Positions 52,423 to 63,300 of a stretch of 64,000 nucleotides of DNA are shown piece by piece. A program made the translations under genes and the position numbers. This stretch comes from Corallococcus coralloides DSM 2259 (lineage in GTDB: Bacteria > Myxococcota > Myxococcia > Myxococcales > Myxococcaceae). The notes under the pieces are model-generated. The model ran no database searches and had not been told where the DNA came from. It worked only from the letters and a program-made list of their open reading frames with translations. Location of the stretch: positions 4,464,001 through 4,528,000 of the forward strand of contig NC_017030.1 in assembly GCF_000255295.1 (NCBI RefSeq), given 5' to 3'. Every line of letters starts with the position of its first letter. Within the stretch, counting starts at the first letter, position 1.

Positions 52423-54015
52423 ATGAAGCTCTCTCGTCGCAATCTCTTTCAAGCGGCCTTCGGGGCCGCGCACGTCGGGCTGCTGGCGCGGTATGGCCTG
52501 CCGTCGGCGATGGCGCAGTCGGCGTCGGGCCGGCCCACGAAGATGCTGGCCATCTGGCTGGTGGGCGGACTCCATTGGGAGTCCTTCTTCGCGCCGATGA
52601 CCCGCGCGGGCATCCAGAAGTTCATCCCACCCGCGCAGGGAGGCAACTACGCCTACGGGTACAACCCCGAGCAGGTGGAGCACCTGGACCGCTCTCCGGT
52701 GGACCTGATGTCCCCCGGGCCCGCGCGCAAGCTGCGCGTGCCCGTCTACTGGAACTGGTCCAATCCCGCGGACAGGAACGGGAACAACCCCGTCGTCGGC
52801 AACGCCCAGGTCTACCGCCCGGAGGGGTACGTGTGGGCCAACCCGGCCTACAAGCTCTACGAGAAGGCGGTGCTGCTGGTGGGAGCAGACCAGGGGACGG
52901 CGGCGCACGCGAGCGGCCTCATCGCGAGCATGTCCGGTGTCGCCGGCTCCACCTTCCGGGCTCCGTCGGTGCAGGCCGTCGTGGCCAACGCGATGGCGTC
53001 ACGCTTCCCGGACCGACCCCTGCCCAATGTCGCCCTGGGTGGGCCGCTGCCGATGGCGCTCGGGCTGCCCGCGCTGGCGAACCCGACGCTGCTCTCCTCC
53101 AGCGCGAGCGTGGAGCCCACGCTCTCCGACCGGCGAGACGGCACGTGGCACGGCCTGCGCGCGCGCAAGGACGAGCCGGAGCTCGCCTTCGATGGCACGC
53201 CCATGTCCGGCACGGTGCCCGCGACGGCGGTGGACTCGGCCCTGCTCAAGGCGGTGCGCCGCGAGCGAGGCACCTCCAGCGCCGGAACGGACGGGTACCT
53301 GGAGCAGCTCTACGACACGTACAAGGGCGCCAGTCGCACGATTCGCCGGGACATGCTGTCGGTGCTGGAGAAGACGCCCGCCTGGGAGAAGCTCAAGGCC
53401 GACCCCGCGTATCCCGAGGACTGGATGGCCTGCACCGGCTATGCGGATGCCTGCGGCACGATGCCGTCGATGGGGGACTATGCGTTCGCGCTCCAGTTGC
53501 TGAAGTCCGACCTGGTGTCGACCGTCAACCTGCGGGCAACGAGCATCGAGGGCTTCACCTTCGACTCCCACTTCGTCAACGGCCAGATCGTGCATGCCCA
53601 GTACCTGCGCATCGCCCTGGAGATGGTGGGGCGCATGTGCCTGGAGATGAGCCTGACGCCGAGCCGCTCGGACCCGTCGCGTTCGCTGCTGGATGAGACG
53701 CTCGTGTACGTCTACAGCGACTTCGGGCGGACGTTCCCCAAGGTGGGCAGCGACCACCACCCCGCGACGTGTGCCCTCCTGGTGGGAGGCGGCATCCAGG
53801 GGAACCAGATGATCGGCGGCTACGACGAGAGGATGGAGGGCTCGCCCATGGGCATTCCGGTGAGGCTCGTCGAGGAGTCCGGGGACATCACGACGCGGAC
53901 GCCGACCTCGCAGGACGTCGCGGCGACGGTGCTCCGCGCCTATGGGCTCGTGCCCGGAAAGGACTTCTTCATCCCGGGCGGCTACGGCGTCTTCGACGGC
54001 GTCGTGAGGAGCTGA
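52423..54015 (+). CDS. DUF1501-family secreted protein (alkaline-phosphatase/sulfatase-like fold)
   Basis: A 530-residue protein that begins MKLSRRNLFQAAFGAAHVGL, a twin-arginine export signal. The body has the DUF1501 hallmarks: KMLAIWLVGGLHWESFF near the front, then DETLVYVYSDFGRTF and GSDHHPATCALLVGGGIQG, the metal-binding-like DFGR/DHHP pair of the family. These proteins usually lie beside haem-binding DUF1592/1549 partners, as here. The enzymatic activity is unknown. Confidence 0.82.
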   Translation: MKLSRRNLFQAAFGAAHVGLLARYGLPSAMAQSASGRPTKMLAIWLVGGLHWESFFAPMTRAGIQKFIPPAQGGNYAYGYNPEQVEHLDRSPVDLMSPGPARKLRVPVYWNWSNPADRNGNNPVVGNAQVYRPEGYVWANPAYKLYEKAVLLVGADQGTAAHASGLIASMSGVAGSTFRAPSVQAVVANAMASRFPDRPLPNVALGGPLPMALGLPALANPTLLSSSASVEPTLSDRRDGTWHGLRARKDEPELAFDGTPMSGTVPATAVDSALLKAVRRERGTSSAGTDGYLEQLYDTYKGASRTIRRDMLSVLEKTPAWEKLKADPAYPEDWMACTGYADACGTMPSMGDYAFALQLLKSDLVSTVNLRATSIEGFTFDSHFVNGQIVHAQYLRIALEMVGRMCLEMSLTPSRSDPSRSLLDETLVYVYSDFGRTFPKVGSDHHPATCALLVGGGIQGNQMIGGYDERMEGSPMGIPVRLVEESGDITTRTPTSQDVAATVLRAYGLVPGKDFFIPGGYGVFDGVVRS

Positions 54016-54053
54016 GTCAGTACCGCGGTGCCCCCCAACAGGACTGGACACAG

Positions 54054-56537
54054 ATGCCCCCTCCCTCGCTCGTTCGAAGCCTTGTCCTCGGTGTGTTGAT
54101 TCTGGGCTCAGCCGGCTGTTCCGGCGGTTCCACTTCGTCGGGTGACGGCGGAGTTGTCGCGGAAGCGGATGCGGGAACCGACGCAGGTGCCGACGCCGGT
54201 GCCAGCGCCTGCGCTCCGAGGCGCGCGCTGCCCGCCGCGCCCACGCAACTCGTCGCGGCGAGCGTCTCCCCCTTCGAAGTCTCCCTGACGTGGGCGCCGT
54301 CGACGACCGCCTCGGTCAAGCGCTACCGCGTGTTGCTGGGGGCGGGGCAGGTCGGACAGGTCGAGCGGCCGGCCTTCGCCCACCGCCCGGTCGTCCCGGG
54401 CGAGACGTACACGTACACCGTCACGGCGCTCACCGACGAAGGGGGAGAGAGTCTTCCCTCCAATCCGGTGACGGTGACGATTCCGGACCCACCCCCCGAT
54501 GCGCTCTCCGGGTTGGCGCCGGGGCACTGGTACGCGTTCCCGGATTCGAACCTGCGGGCCGCGGCCCTCTCCCCCGAGATGCATCCGTGGCTCGGCTGGG
54601 GCGAGGGCATCAGCGGAATCATGAACGACTGGTCGAGTGGTGCCCTCGACACCCAACGCGACCGGCTCTACATCACCGGCGGCGGGCACAACGGTTACTA
54701 CGGCAACGAAATCTACGGCTTCGATCTGCGGACGGGCGCGTGGGTCCGCCTGACCGACCCGGATCCGGTGAGCCCCGGAGCGGAGTGTCCCGACCGGGCG
54801 CTGGGCGTCAATTGCGCCATCCACACCTACGATGGGCTCGAATACCTGCCTCCGCCCTTCGACCGGTTCCTCGCGATCGGTTGGGATGGCTGGCCTCAGA
54901 CAGCGCTCAACCTCGACACCCGGCGCTGGGAGAATCACCCCGAGCTGCCACAGCTCGGGACGCGCACCGGCGCCAATTCCGCCTACGACCCCAACACCCG
55001 CGTCCTCTGGTACCACTCCGGCGCGGAGGCGGTGTCGGTCTGGGATCCCGCCACCGGCAGGTGGACCATCCGCGGCGAGGCGGATCAACTCGGCTATTAC
55101 AAGAACGCGGTCGTCGATCCCCGGCGCAAGCTGTACATTGAGGTCGGTCAGGGCTCCACCGACACCTGGACCATCGACGCGCTGGGGAAGTTCGTTCCGA
55201 AGCGCACGCGGCTGGCGACCACGGGCGCGCGGGAGATTGAAGCGGTGGGAAATCCCGGCGTCGACTACGACCCGGTGACCGATCAGCTCGTGGCATGGAA
55301 CGGGGGCGGGGACATCTACACGCTGAACCTCGACACCCGCGTCTGGACGAAGCGTGCGGCGCTGGGCACGGTGGTGCCCGGACCGGCCAACATGAACGGG
55401 ACGTTCGGGCGGTTCCGCTACGTGCCGAGCCTGAATGTCTTCGTGGTGGTCAATACCGTCGACACCCATGTCTTCGTCTACCGGCTCGATCCGCGACCTG
55501 CTCGCCTGTTGCGGCGCATCGACGTGACGGCGCCTGACGCGAAGGTCGAGGCGAACTCGACCGGCAAGCTGGGGGTGACGGCGGTGTTCCAGGACGGAAC
55601 CTCGGTCGTCCCCACCTCGGGAATCACGTTCAGCTCGCTCGACCCGGAGGTGGCGACCCTGGATGAGGACGGCACCTTCCGGGCAATCAACCCGGGCCGG
55701 GCCCGGCTGCAGGCCAGCTACACCGACCCCCTCACCCGGCGCGGGCTGGTGGGCGCCCGGGTCATCGAAGTGGTGCCGATGACGGGCGACGTCGTGCTCG
55801 ATGCGTTGACGATCCAGCCATCGTCGACGCTCACGGTGGCTCGCGGCGGGACGGCGGGCCTCACGGCCGTCGGCTCCTACCACCGCGGCGCCGACCTCTT
55901 CACCCGCGACGTCACCTGCGAGGCCATCTGGAGCTCCGACGGCGCGTCGATCGCCACGGTGGCCGACGGCACGGTCAGGGGCGTGTCGGAGGGAACGACG
56001 ACGCTCCACGCGAAGGTCGGGACGGTGGATGCCCAGGCGACCCTCGAGGTCATCCCGCGAGCGACCCAGGAGTTGATCGCGCTGAACTTCCAGCCTCCTG
56101 GACCGCCGATGGTGACGGGCTGGGCGGTGGCCGACGACTCCGCCTTCAACGCGACCCGCGGTTGGGGCTGGCAGGACGCCGTCGGTCTCCAGGCTCGAGG
56201 CGACCGCAAGGGCACCCAGGATGCGCGCCTCGCCAGCTTCGTGCTGACGATGCAGACCGGAGCAAGGTTCCGGCTCCAGGTTCCCGATGGCCGGTACCAC
56301 GTGGCGGCGTCCGTGGGAGACAACACCTTCGGCGTGGGTCTCGCGAGCGTGGAGCTCGCGGGCTCGGGCATCGTCTACGGCGTCGGCACGGGTAACACAG
56401 CGGGGGCCAGCATCGTCGAAGCCACTGGCGGCAAGGGCCTCGTCTTCGACGTCGTGGGGCCCATCAACTGGCTCGCGGTGATGCGGGTCAACGGCATGGA
56501 CTTCAACGAGGTGCTCGCCGCGGCGAAGACCTGGTAG
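54054..56537 (+). CDS. Large lipoprotein with FN3, kelch-like, Big2 and malectin-like domains
   Basis: An 827-residue protein with lipoprotein signal (LGVLILGSAGCSGG) and an Asp/Ala/Gly linker. About 55-150 is an FN3 domain (VSPFEVSLTWAPSTTASVKR). About 160-490 is a kelch/galactose-oxidase-like propeller (DRLYITGGGHNGYYGNEIYG, TRVLWYHSGAEAVSVWDPAT). About 500-660 holds two Big2 domains (GITFSSLDPEVATLDEDGTF, AIWSSDGASIATVADGTVRG). From 665 on is a malectin-like carbohydrate-binding domain (NFQPPGPPMVTGWAVADDS, DGRYHVAASVGDN). It is the last gene of the operon and likely a surface glycan-binding protein. Confidence 0.83.
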   Translation: MPPPSLVRSLVLGVLILGSAGCSGGSTSSGDGGVVAEADAGTDAGADAGASACAPRRALPAAPTQLVAASVSPFEVSLTWAPSTTASVKRYRVLLGAGQVGQVERPAFAHRPVVPGETYTYTVTALTDEGGESLPSNPVTVTIPDPPPDALSGLAPGHWYAFPDSNLRAAALSPEMHPWLGWGEGISGIMNDWSSGALDTQRDRLYITGGGHNGYYGNEIYGFDLRTGAWVRLTDPDPVSPGAECPDRALGVNCAIHTYDGLEYLPPPFDRFLAIGWDGWPQTALNLDTRRWENHPELPQLGTRTGANSAYDPNTRVLWYHSGAEAVSVWDPATGRWTIRGEADQLGYYKNAVVDPRRKLYIEVGQGSTDTWTIDALGKFVPKRTRLATTGAREIEAVGNPGVDYDPVTDQLVAWNGGGDIYTLNLDTRVWTKRAALGTVVPGPANMNGTFGRFRYVPSLNVFVVVNTVDTHVFVYRLDPRPARLLRRIDVTAPDAKVEANSTGKLGVTAVFQDGTSVVPTSGITFSSLDPEVATLDEDGTFRAINPGRARLQASYTDPLTRRGLVGARVIEVVPMTGDVVLDALTIQPSSTLTVARGGTAGLTAVGSYHRGADLFTRDVTCEAIWSSDGASIATVADGTVRGVSEGTTTLHAKVGTVDAQATLEVIPRATQELIALNFQPPGPPMVTGWAVADDSAFNATRGWGWQDAVGLQARGDRKGTQDARLASFVLTMQTGARFRLQVPDGRYHVAASVGDNTFGVGLASVELAGSGIVYGVGTGNTAGASIVEATGGKGLVFDVVGPINWLAVMRVNGMDFNEVLAAAKTW

Positions 56538-56585
56538 AGGGCGAAGGGGTCGCCCGCACCCAGGCGCGCCGGTAGAGGCCCGGGC

Positions 56586-57053
56586 CTACAGCACCTCTTC
56601 GAGGGCGCTCTTCCAGCTGTAGCTCCCGGGCTGCTTGCCCGCGATGGAGCTCTTCGCTGGGTCGATGTGGATGGTCAGCACGCTCCCGTCGAGCGAGACC
56701 TTGGTCCCTTCCGTCGACAGCCGGCAGACCGTCTGGGTGACGGCCTCCTTCACCGCCGCCTTGCCATCCGGGGTGCCGCAGACGTCGACCAGGGTGCCCA
56801 CGGCCATCTGGCAGGCGCTCTGGGTGCGGTCCTTCATCGGGTCGAAGGCGGGGTAGGTCGTCCGGTCGTAGCTGCTCTTCACGGTCGACCCGCAGGCCTT
56901 GTTGACCGCGTCCTCCTTCTTCTTCAGCTCCGCGTCGTAGACGGCCCAGCCGTTCTTCTGGGCCACGGTGATCCGTGCGGGCTTCGACGCGGACTCGTCG
57001 GCGATGGCGAGCGAGGCGAACAGGCAGAGGCACACGGACGAAATCCGGAACAT
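56586..57053 (-). CDS. Small secreted protein of unknown function
   Basis: A 155-residue protein with a signal peptide (MFRISSVCLCLFASLAIADE). The mature part is helical in its first half (KKKEDAVNKACGSTVKSSY) and contains three Cys (ACGS, SACQ, DVCG) plus a fourth in TVCRL, suggesting two disulfides. It then ends in a beta segment with SLDGSVLTIHIDPAKSS. No family recognised. ATG 57053 starts the signal peptide; the open frame continues upstream without coding character. Confidence 0.7.
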   Translation of the reverse strand: MFRISSVCLCLFASLAIADESASKPARITVAQKNGWAVYDAELKKKEDAVNKACGSTVKSSYDRTTYPAFDPMKDRTQSACQMAVGTLVDVCGTPDGKAAVKEAVTQTVCRLSTEGTKVSLDGSVLTIHIDPAKSSIAGKQPGSYSWKSALEEVL

Positions 57054-57321
57054 GAAGGCTCCTGGTGGAAGCGGCTCGCGGGAGCGCGGACCGCGGTTCC
57101 TCCTGGGAAGGGCCTCCGGGAATTCTTTTGCATTCTTTCTCGCGGCGCCGAGCGTCCCGCCAGAACGCAGGCGCGTGTCCGGGCAACGCGCCATCCCGTG
57201 GTTCCTCCCCGTGTTCCCAGGCGTGTGCGCTCGCGCTGCGCTGGCACGTTCCGCGCAAAGGCCCCGGGCTTGCGCGCCGCTGATCACGGGCGCTCATCGA
57301 ATCCCCCCTCCCTGGACCGTC

Positions 57322-60300
57322 ATGCCCTCCTCGCGCGCCCCCAACCAGGCCCCCCCGCAGCGTCCTGCCCAGTTCGCGTCAACCGACGTCGGCTCCCTCC
57401 GGCAGAGCATCAATCTCTTCCGCGGCTCGGTGAGCTACCAGCGCCCACTGGTCCAGCTCCCGGGGAAGCTCGGAGACGACACGCTCGCGGTGGAGCTGGG
57501 CCTCTCCTATGACAGCTCCATCCACCTCGCCGCGACGCGCTGGAACCTCGACGCGCCCACGGGCGTGGTCGGCCTGGGATGGATGCTTCCTCGCGAGCGG
57601 ATCGTCGCGGAGTCCGACGGCGCCCTGTCGCTCGCCGCGCGGCGCTTCATCCTGGAGTCCGGAGGCGCTCGCAACCGGCTGGTGCCCACCACCCGCCCGT
57701 GGGTCCGCGCGCTGCTGGACGCGGCGCTGAGCTCGCGGCTCGGCGGGCCCCTCGTCTCGCAGGATCTCATCACCGCCTTCGCCGCGGCCGGTCTGCTGCT
57801 GTCCTCCCAGGCCACCGTGAGCGGGCAGGGCCCGTGGGACGTGGAGGATCCCCTCCACGAGCAGTCCTTCGTCCTGTCCGAGCAGTCCGGCGCGGACGGT
57901 AGCCCGGTGCTCGCGGTGGCGGCGGGCGGGCTCGGCTTCGAGCCGCAGGACTTCAGCTTCTGGCGCGTGCGCTACTACCCGACCTACGAGCGCTGGGTGG
58001 CGGTGGATGACTCGGGCACGCAGCGGGTCTTCGGCGGTGGCGTCTCCGTCACCTCCCAGGGCTTCGCCACCAGCACCGGCCACGGCATCGAGTGGGGCGT
58101 GCGCTTCGGCGGCGAGCGGGGCGGCTGGGTGGGCAGCTCGACGCGCAGGGAAGGCCAGGCGCAGTACGCGCACGCGTGGAACCTGGTCGCGCGCGTGGAC
58201 CGCTACGGCGACCGCGTCACCTACGCGTACAACACCTTCGAGCGCGGCGCGGACGGGCTGCTGCCCAGCGTCGAGCAGCGCGTGGGCCCCGACGGACTGC
58301 CGTACACCAAGGCCTGCTACCTCTCGCGCATCACCGGCGTGGGCGGCCGGAGCGTGGCGCTGGACTACGCGCCCAAGTGGTACACGGCCACCGTCCACGA
58401 GTACCAGGATCCGCACAAGGTGCTCGCGCCCGCCGCGGACGGCGTGCCGCCGGAGAACCTCACCACCCCCAACGCCTTCCAGGACCGCTACGAGACGCTG
58501 TACCTGGACCGGCTGCGCATCCTGGATGACGCAGGCCGCGAGCTGTACCGCGTGACGCTCGACTACGCGCGGCCCCAGGCCGTGCCCGGCACCCCCGCCG
58601 AGTCATCCGCCGACCTCTGCAAGCGCTTCCTCACGGGCATCACCGAGCAGGATCCGGCCGGGCGCAGCCTGCCCGGCTACGTGTTCGCCTATGCGCTGGA
58701 GGAGGGCGCGGACCACCCGGGCGCGCTCACGCGCGTCACCTATCCCGAGGGCGCCACCGGCACCTTCGCGTACGACGGCGCCATCCCGCTGGACATCTGC
58801 GAGCGGGACCTGACCGTCACGCCGCCCGCGGGCTTCGGCGCCACCGGCAACACGCCCTTCGTCTGGCTGGGGCCGGACTACGCCGTCACCTGCTGGCTGG
58901 ATGCCCAGCGCAAGCGGCTGAGCCTCCAGGTCCACACGTGGACGGGACGCTGGCAGCGCTCCACCCCCAGCGAGGGGCTCGTCTACGAGGGCGAGAAGGC
59001 GCTGGACGCGAGCACGCTCGCGGGCGCCACCTCCACGGACTTCTTCGGGCTGACCTTCCGCGTCGGCAACGAGGTGCGCGTGCTCCCATTCCGGCGCAGC
59101 ACCCTGCGCACGTGGGAGTGGGCGCCGTACGCGAATGAGGACGGCACCTCGTGGCTCTCCTTCCCGAAGGCCACGGGCGCCCGGCTCGCCGCCGGAGAGC
59201 GCTTCCTCCTGGCCACCGTCTCCGGCTTCGACGGCACCGGGGACAACCTCTACCGGCTCACCTGGGACTGGCAGCAGCGCGCGTGGAATGGCGGGGATGC
59301 GCCCGCGGTGCGGGGACGCACGATGCAGGTGCTCGCTCGCGGCGAGCGCTACCTGCTGTGGCAGCACCTCAACGGAAAGGGGACGGTGTCGCTGGCGTGG
59401 CTGGACGGCGACCACCGGTGGAACGACGGCGGTACCCTGGACGTGGAATTGGGGCCCCGGCAGACGGAGATGTTCTGGGCGGACGGCCCGTCCATGGTGG
59501 CGTGGTGCGAGGCCACGGACTCCAGCGCCACCGGCCGCTACGCCCTGCGCGTGCGCCGTTGGGACGCGGACTACCAGTTCCAGGCAGGGCAGGGCGTGGA
59601 CGCGGAGAACCTGCGCCTGTCCTCCGTCACGCAGGTGCCCAGGCCCTCATGGCCGCCGGTGCCGTCCGTGTCCGGCAACGAGCTGGTGGGCACCGACCGG
59701 TACCTGTGGCGCTTCGATGGCGTGGGCTGGAACACCTCCGAGGCGCTGACCGACCAGGGGCGTGGCCGGCCGGGCTGGCTGGCCTACGCGTACGGGCGCG
59801 ACGTGGTGTTGCAGGTGCTCAACGTCGCGGATGGCGTCACCACGCGGCTGCTCGCCTACGACGCTGACAGCGGCACCTTCGCGCGCGCGCCGAGGACGCT
59901 GCCGGCCCTGCCGCCGGGAGAGGACTTCGGCTACCCCGCGGCCACCGGCGAGGACTTCATCGTCGCCTCCAACACCGTCTGGTACCGAGGCTCCGCGCCC
60001 GGTTGGAAGGGGCCGGAGAGCGAGCAGCCCGTCTACGAGGGCGCTCCGGAAGGCACGGACTTCTTCAGCGTCGTCGACGCGGCTCCGGACTTCGCGGGGT
60101 GGCGGCTGCCTCCGGGGCAGGGCACCGCGCGCATCGCCCTGGCGCTGCTGGAGAACGGCCGCGCGAAGGCCACCTCCACCATCGCGGGCCAGACGTTCGT
60201 CAGCCCCCTGTCGCCCGAGGGGCTGGTGTCTCCGCCTCGCGCCGGCAAGAGCCCCGCGGGCCCCGCCACCCTCGTCACCTACCCGCAGACGGCGCCCGAC

Positions 60301-63300
60301 TTCGATCGCGCGCCGAGCCTCACCCTGCACCGCTTCGTGGGCGGCGACATCCAGGGCGCGCTGGTGGACTACCCGGTGCGCTCGCTGACCATCGACACCG
60401 GCCTGGGCGAGCCGCTGCGCTCCGTGTGGAGCTTCGACCGGGTGAGCGCCGCGTGCGACCCGTCCGGCGAGATCATCAAGTACTACCGCTCCACGGCCTG
60501 GGATGGCTGTGACGATCCGTCCGCCGCGCGGGGCGGGCGGACCGTGACGACCTACGACAACGGGGCCACGGACGAGGGGCTGAGCATGCTGGACGGCCAG
60601 CCCCTCCAGACGCTCACCTTCGAGGGCGCCGCGCTGTTCGCTGCGCCCACTTCCGCCGCCCTGGGCCTCACGCCCGACGTACCGCCGGGCACGCCCGTGC
60701 CGGACGCCCTGCGCGCGCTGTTCCCGGCCGAAGCGGCGCTGTCCGCGCAGGCCGTCTACGAGGCCCGCCGCGTCGACGGACGCTACCTGTACTGGTCCGT
60801 CGAGGACCCCACCGCCCAGAGCCGCTACACGGTGGACAGCGACGAGGATCCGAAGTCCCCCACGGCGGTGCGCGGCTACACCGGCCGCCTGGTCGCCAGC
60901 GAGACGAACACCTGGGAGGTCTTCACGTCGCGTGCCGGCTTCTCGTCGCTCCAGGACGCGGCCCAGGGAACGTGGAGCGAGGTGATGCTGCATGGCGCCT
61001 ACGTGCGGCCGGCGAGCATCCGCTCCATGCAGGACGGCCTCGCGCTGGAGACGCGCTATGGCTACCTGGGAGGGCTCCCCGCGCCGCTGACGGGGGGCAC
61101 CACCTCCGAGTCGTTCGACACACGCGACGTCCACGGCGTGACGTGGACGTCGGAGATGGCCACCACCTTCGCCGCCGCCGTGCCCGCCTGGCGCGCCCTG
61201 GCATGGGAGAACGTGCTGACCCCCGTCGCGCAGATGCGCACCCGGGTGTGGCCGAAGGACGGCGCGGAGGCCGTGTCCGCGTGCGCCGCCACCACCTACG
61301 GCCCCTTCGAGACGGCCGGAGGTTGCACGGTGCTCGACGTGTCCGCCCGCTACGACTGGGGCGGCCCGACGGCTTCGGACGGCGCCCGCTTCCCGTTCGG
61401 CGCGGACACCGTCCCTCCGGAATGGTTCATGCGCACGCGCATCCTGACGCGCGACGCCCGGGGCATCGCCACGCTGTCGAAGGACGCATCGGGCGTGGCG
61501 CACTCCACGCGGGTGGATGCCACCGGGCAGCTGCCGCTGCTGATGGTGACGAACGCGGACCTGGCCGCGCAGGAGGCCGACGCCTGCGGCTTCGAGTCGC
61601 AGGAGCCGCTCACCGCGTGGACCTTCACCGGAGGCGCCGCCGTCACCTCGGAGCGCGCCCACACCGGCGTCCGCTGCGCGTGGCTGCCAGGAGGTGACGC
61701 CTCCGTGGAGCGCGCCCCACTGACGCCCGCCGGCAACGCGCGCACCTACGTCGCTGGCTGCTGGTACGCGCGTCCCCGCGACGCCGCGGCCGGTGCGTCC
61801 CCCGTGCTGGTCATCACCGTCACCGCGGGAAGCACGGTGGTGGGTGAGCCCCTCCGGATCGCGCTGGACGACACCTCCGGGCGCTGGACCTGGGTGCAGG
61901 CGGCCATCGCGCTGGGCGAGCACCACGCGCGCCTCGCGTCTGACAGCCCGCTCTCCGTCCGGCTGCGCGTCGAGGCGGGCGGCGGCGAGCTGTGGGTGGA
62001 CGACGTGGGCTTCTACCCGCGCGAGGCCAACGTCATGGCGCAGGCCTTCGAGCCGGGGTCGCACAAGCTGACGGCCAACGTGGGCCCCGGAGGCCTGACG
62101 TCCCGGGCGGTCTATGGCCCCACGCGGCGCATGGTGGGCCAGGTGCGCGCCAATGGGGCGCTGAAGGGCGTGCAGCTGGAGTTCAGCTCCCGCCAGCGCA
62201 ACGCCGCCTTCAATCCGGGGGACCCGAACGCCCAGTGGGTCGTCCAGGCCACGCGCGACGGCAGCCTGCAGACGTTCCGCGACGGCGAGGCGTGGCGTGA
62301 TGCATGGGCGCCCTCGGCGGAGGGAGCCTGGCGCGCGGACTCGGGCCTGCTGCTGCACGAGGGCACCACCGACGCGTCGCTCACCGCCACCGCGCCGGAG
62401 ACGGAGGCGTGGGCCCTCTACGTGGAGCCCACCGCGGTGGACGGGGGGCCGGTGCGGCTGTCTCCGGGATTCGGCTTCACGGTGGGCACCGCCGCGAAGC
62501 TCTCGTGGGACGGCGGTGGCTGGTGCCTGGACGTGGGCGGGCAGGGTGTCTCGCCCGTGGGCCCGGGCACCTCCAGCCCGGCCTCGCTGCTGCTGGTGGT
62601 GACGGGAGGCCGGCTGCTGTTCTGGACGGACGGCGGTCTGGTGTTCTCCGTGGCGGCGGGCGTGCGCGGAGGCGCGGCGCTCACCTCGGGCACCGGAGAG
62701 CTCGGCCTGCGCAACCTGGCGTGGATGGAGGGCCCGGTGATTCAAGCGCGCCTGCAGGACTCCACCGGAGCGGACCGGCAGCTCCAGGCGCTCGGGGGGG
62801 ACACGTACCTCGTCAACCAGCTCATCGAGGACGCGCTGGGGCGCACCATCGTGAAGACGAAGTCCGTGCCCGGTGACTTCGGCTCGGGCGCGGCGCTGGC
62901 TCCGCTCCTCTATCGCACGGGGCTGGTGGACCTGCCGGCCTTCCAGGCCTCGCTCGCGGGCAACGGCGTCATGGCTGGCGACGCGACGGACTACTGGAAT
63001 GGCGAGGCGGGGCGCTCCGCGGACGGAGGCTACCCGTACTCACGGCGCCTGCTGGAGGCCTCCCCGTTGGGGCGCACCGTGGAGGTAGGCCTGCCCGGTG
63101 CCGCATGGGCCATCGTCGACCCGTACACCACGCCCGCGGACTCACGGCCCACGTCGAAGGTGCGCTACGCGCCGGACGCGGCGGTGCTGCCGGGGCTGGA
63201 CCTGCCGGCCACCGACTTCCGCGTCACCACGTTCACCTCGCCCGTGGGCGAGCGGCGCCTGAAGGTGCGTGACGCGAAGGACGCCGCGCTCGCCGTGCTC

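Noticed and set aside
59647-62745. Long open frame (1,032 codons) on the minus strand
   Set aside because: It is the antisense shadow of the YD-repeat gene in high-GC DNA. Its protein is Arg/His/Gly-rich with no domain or motif.
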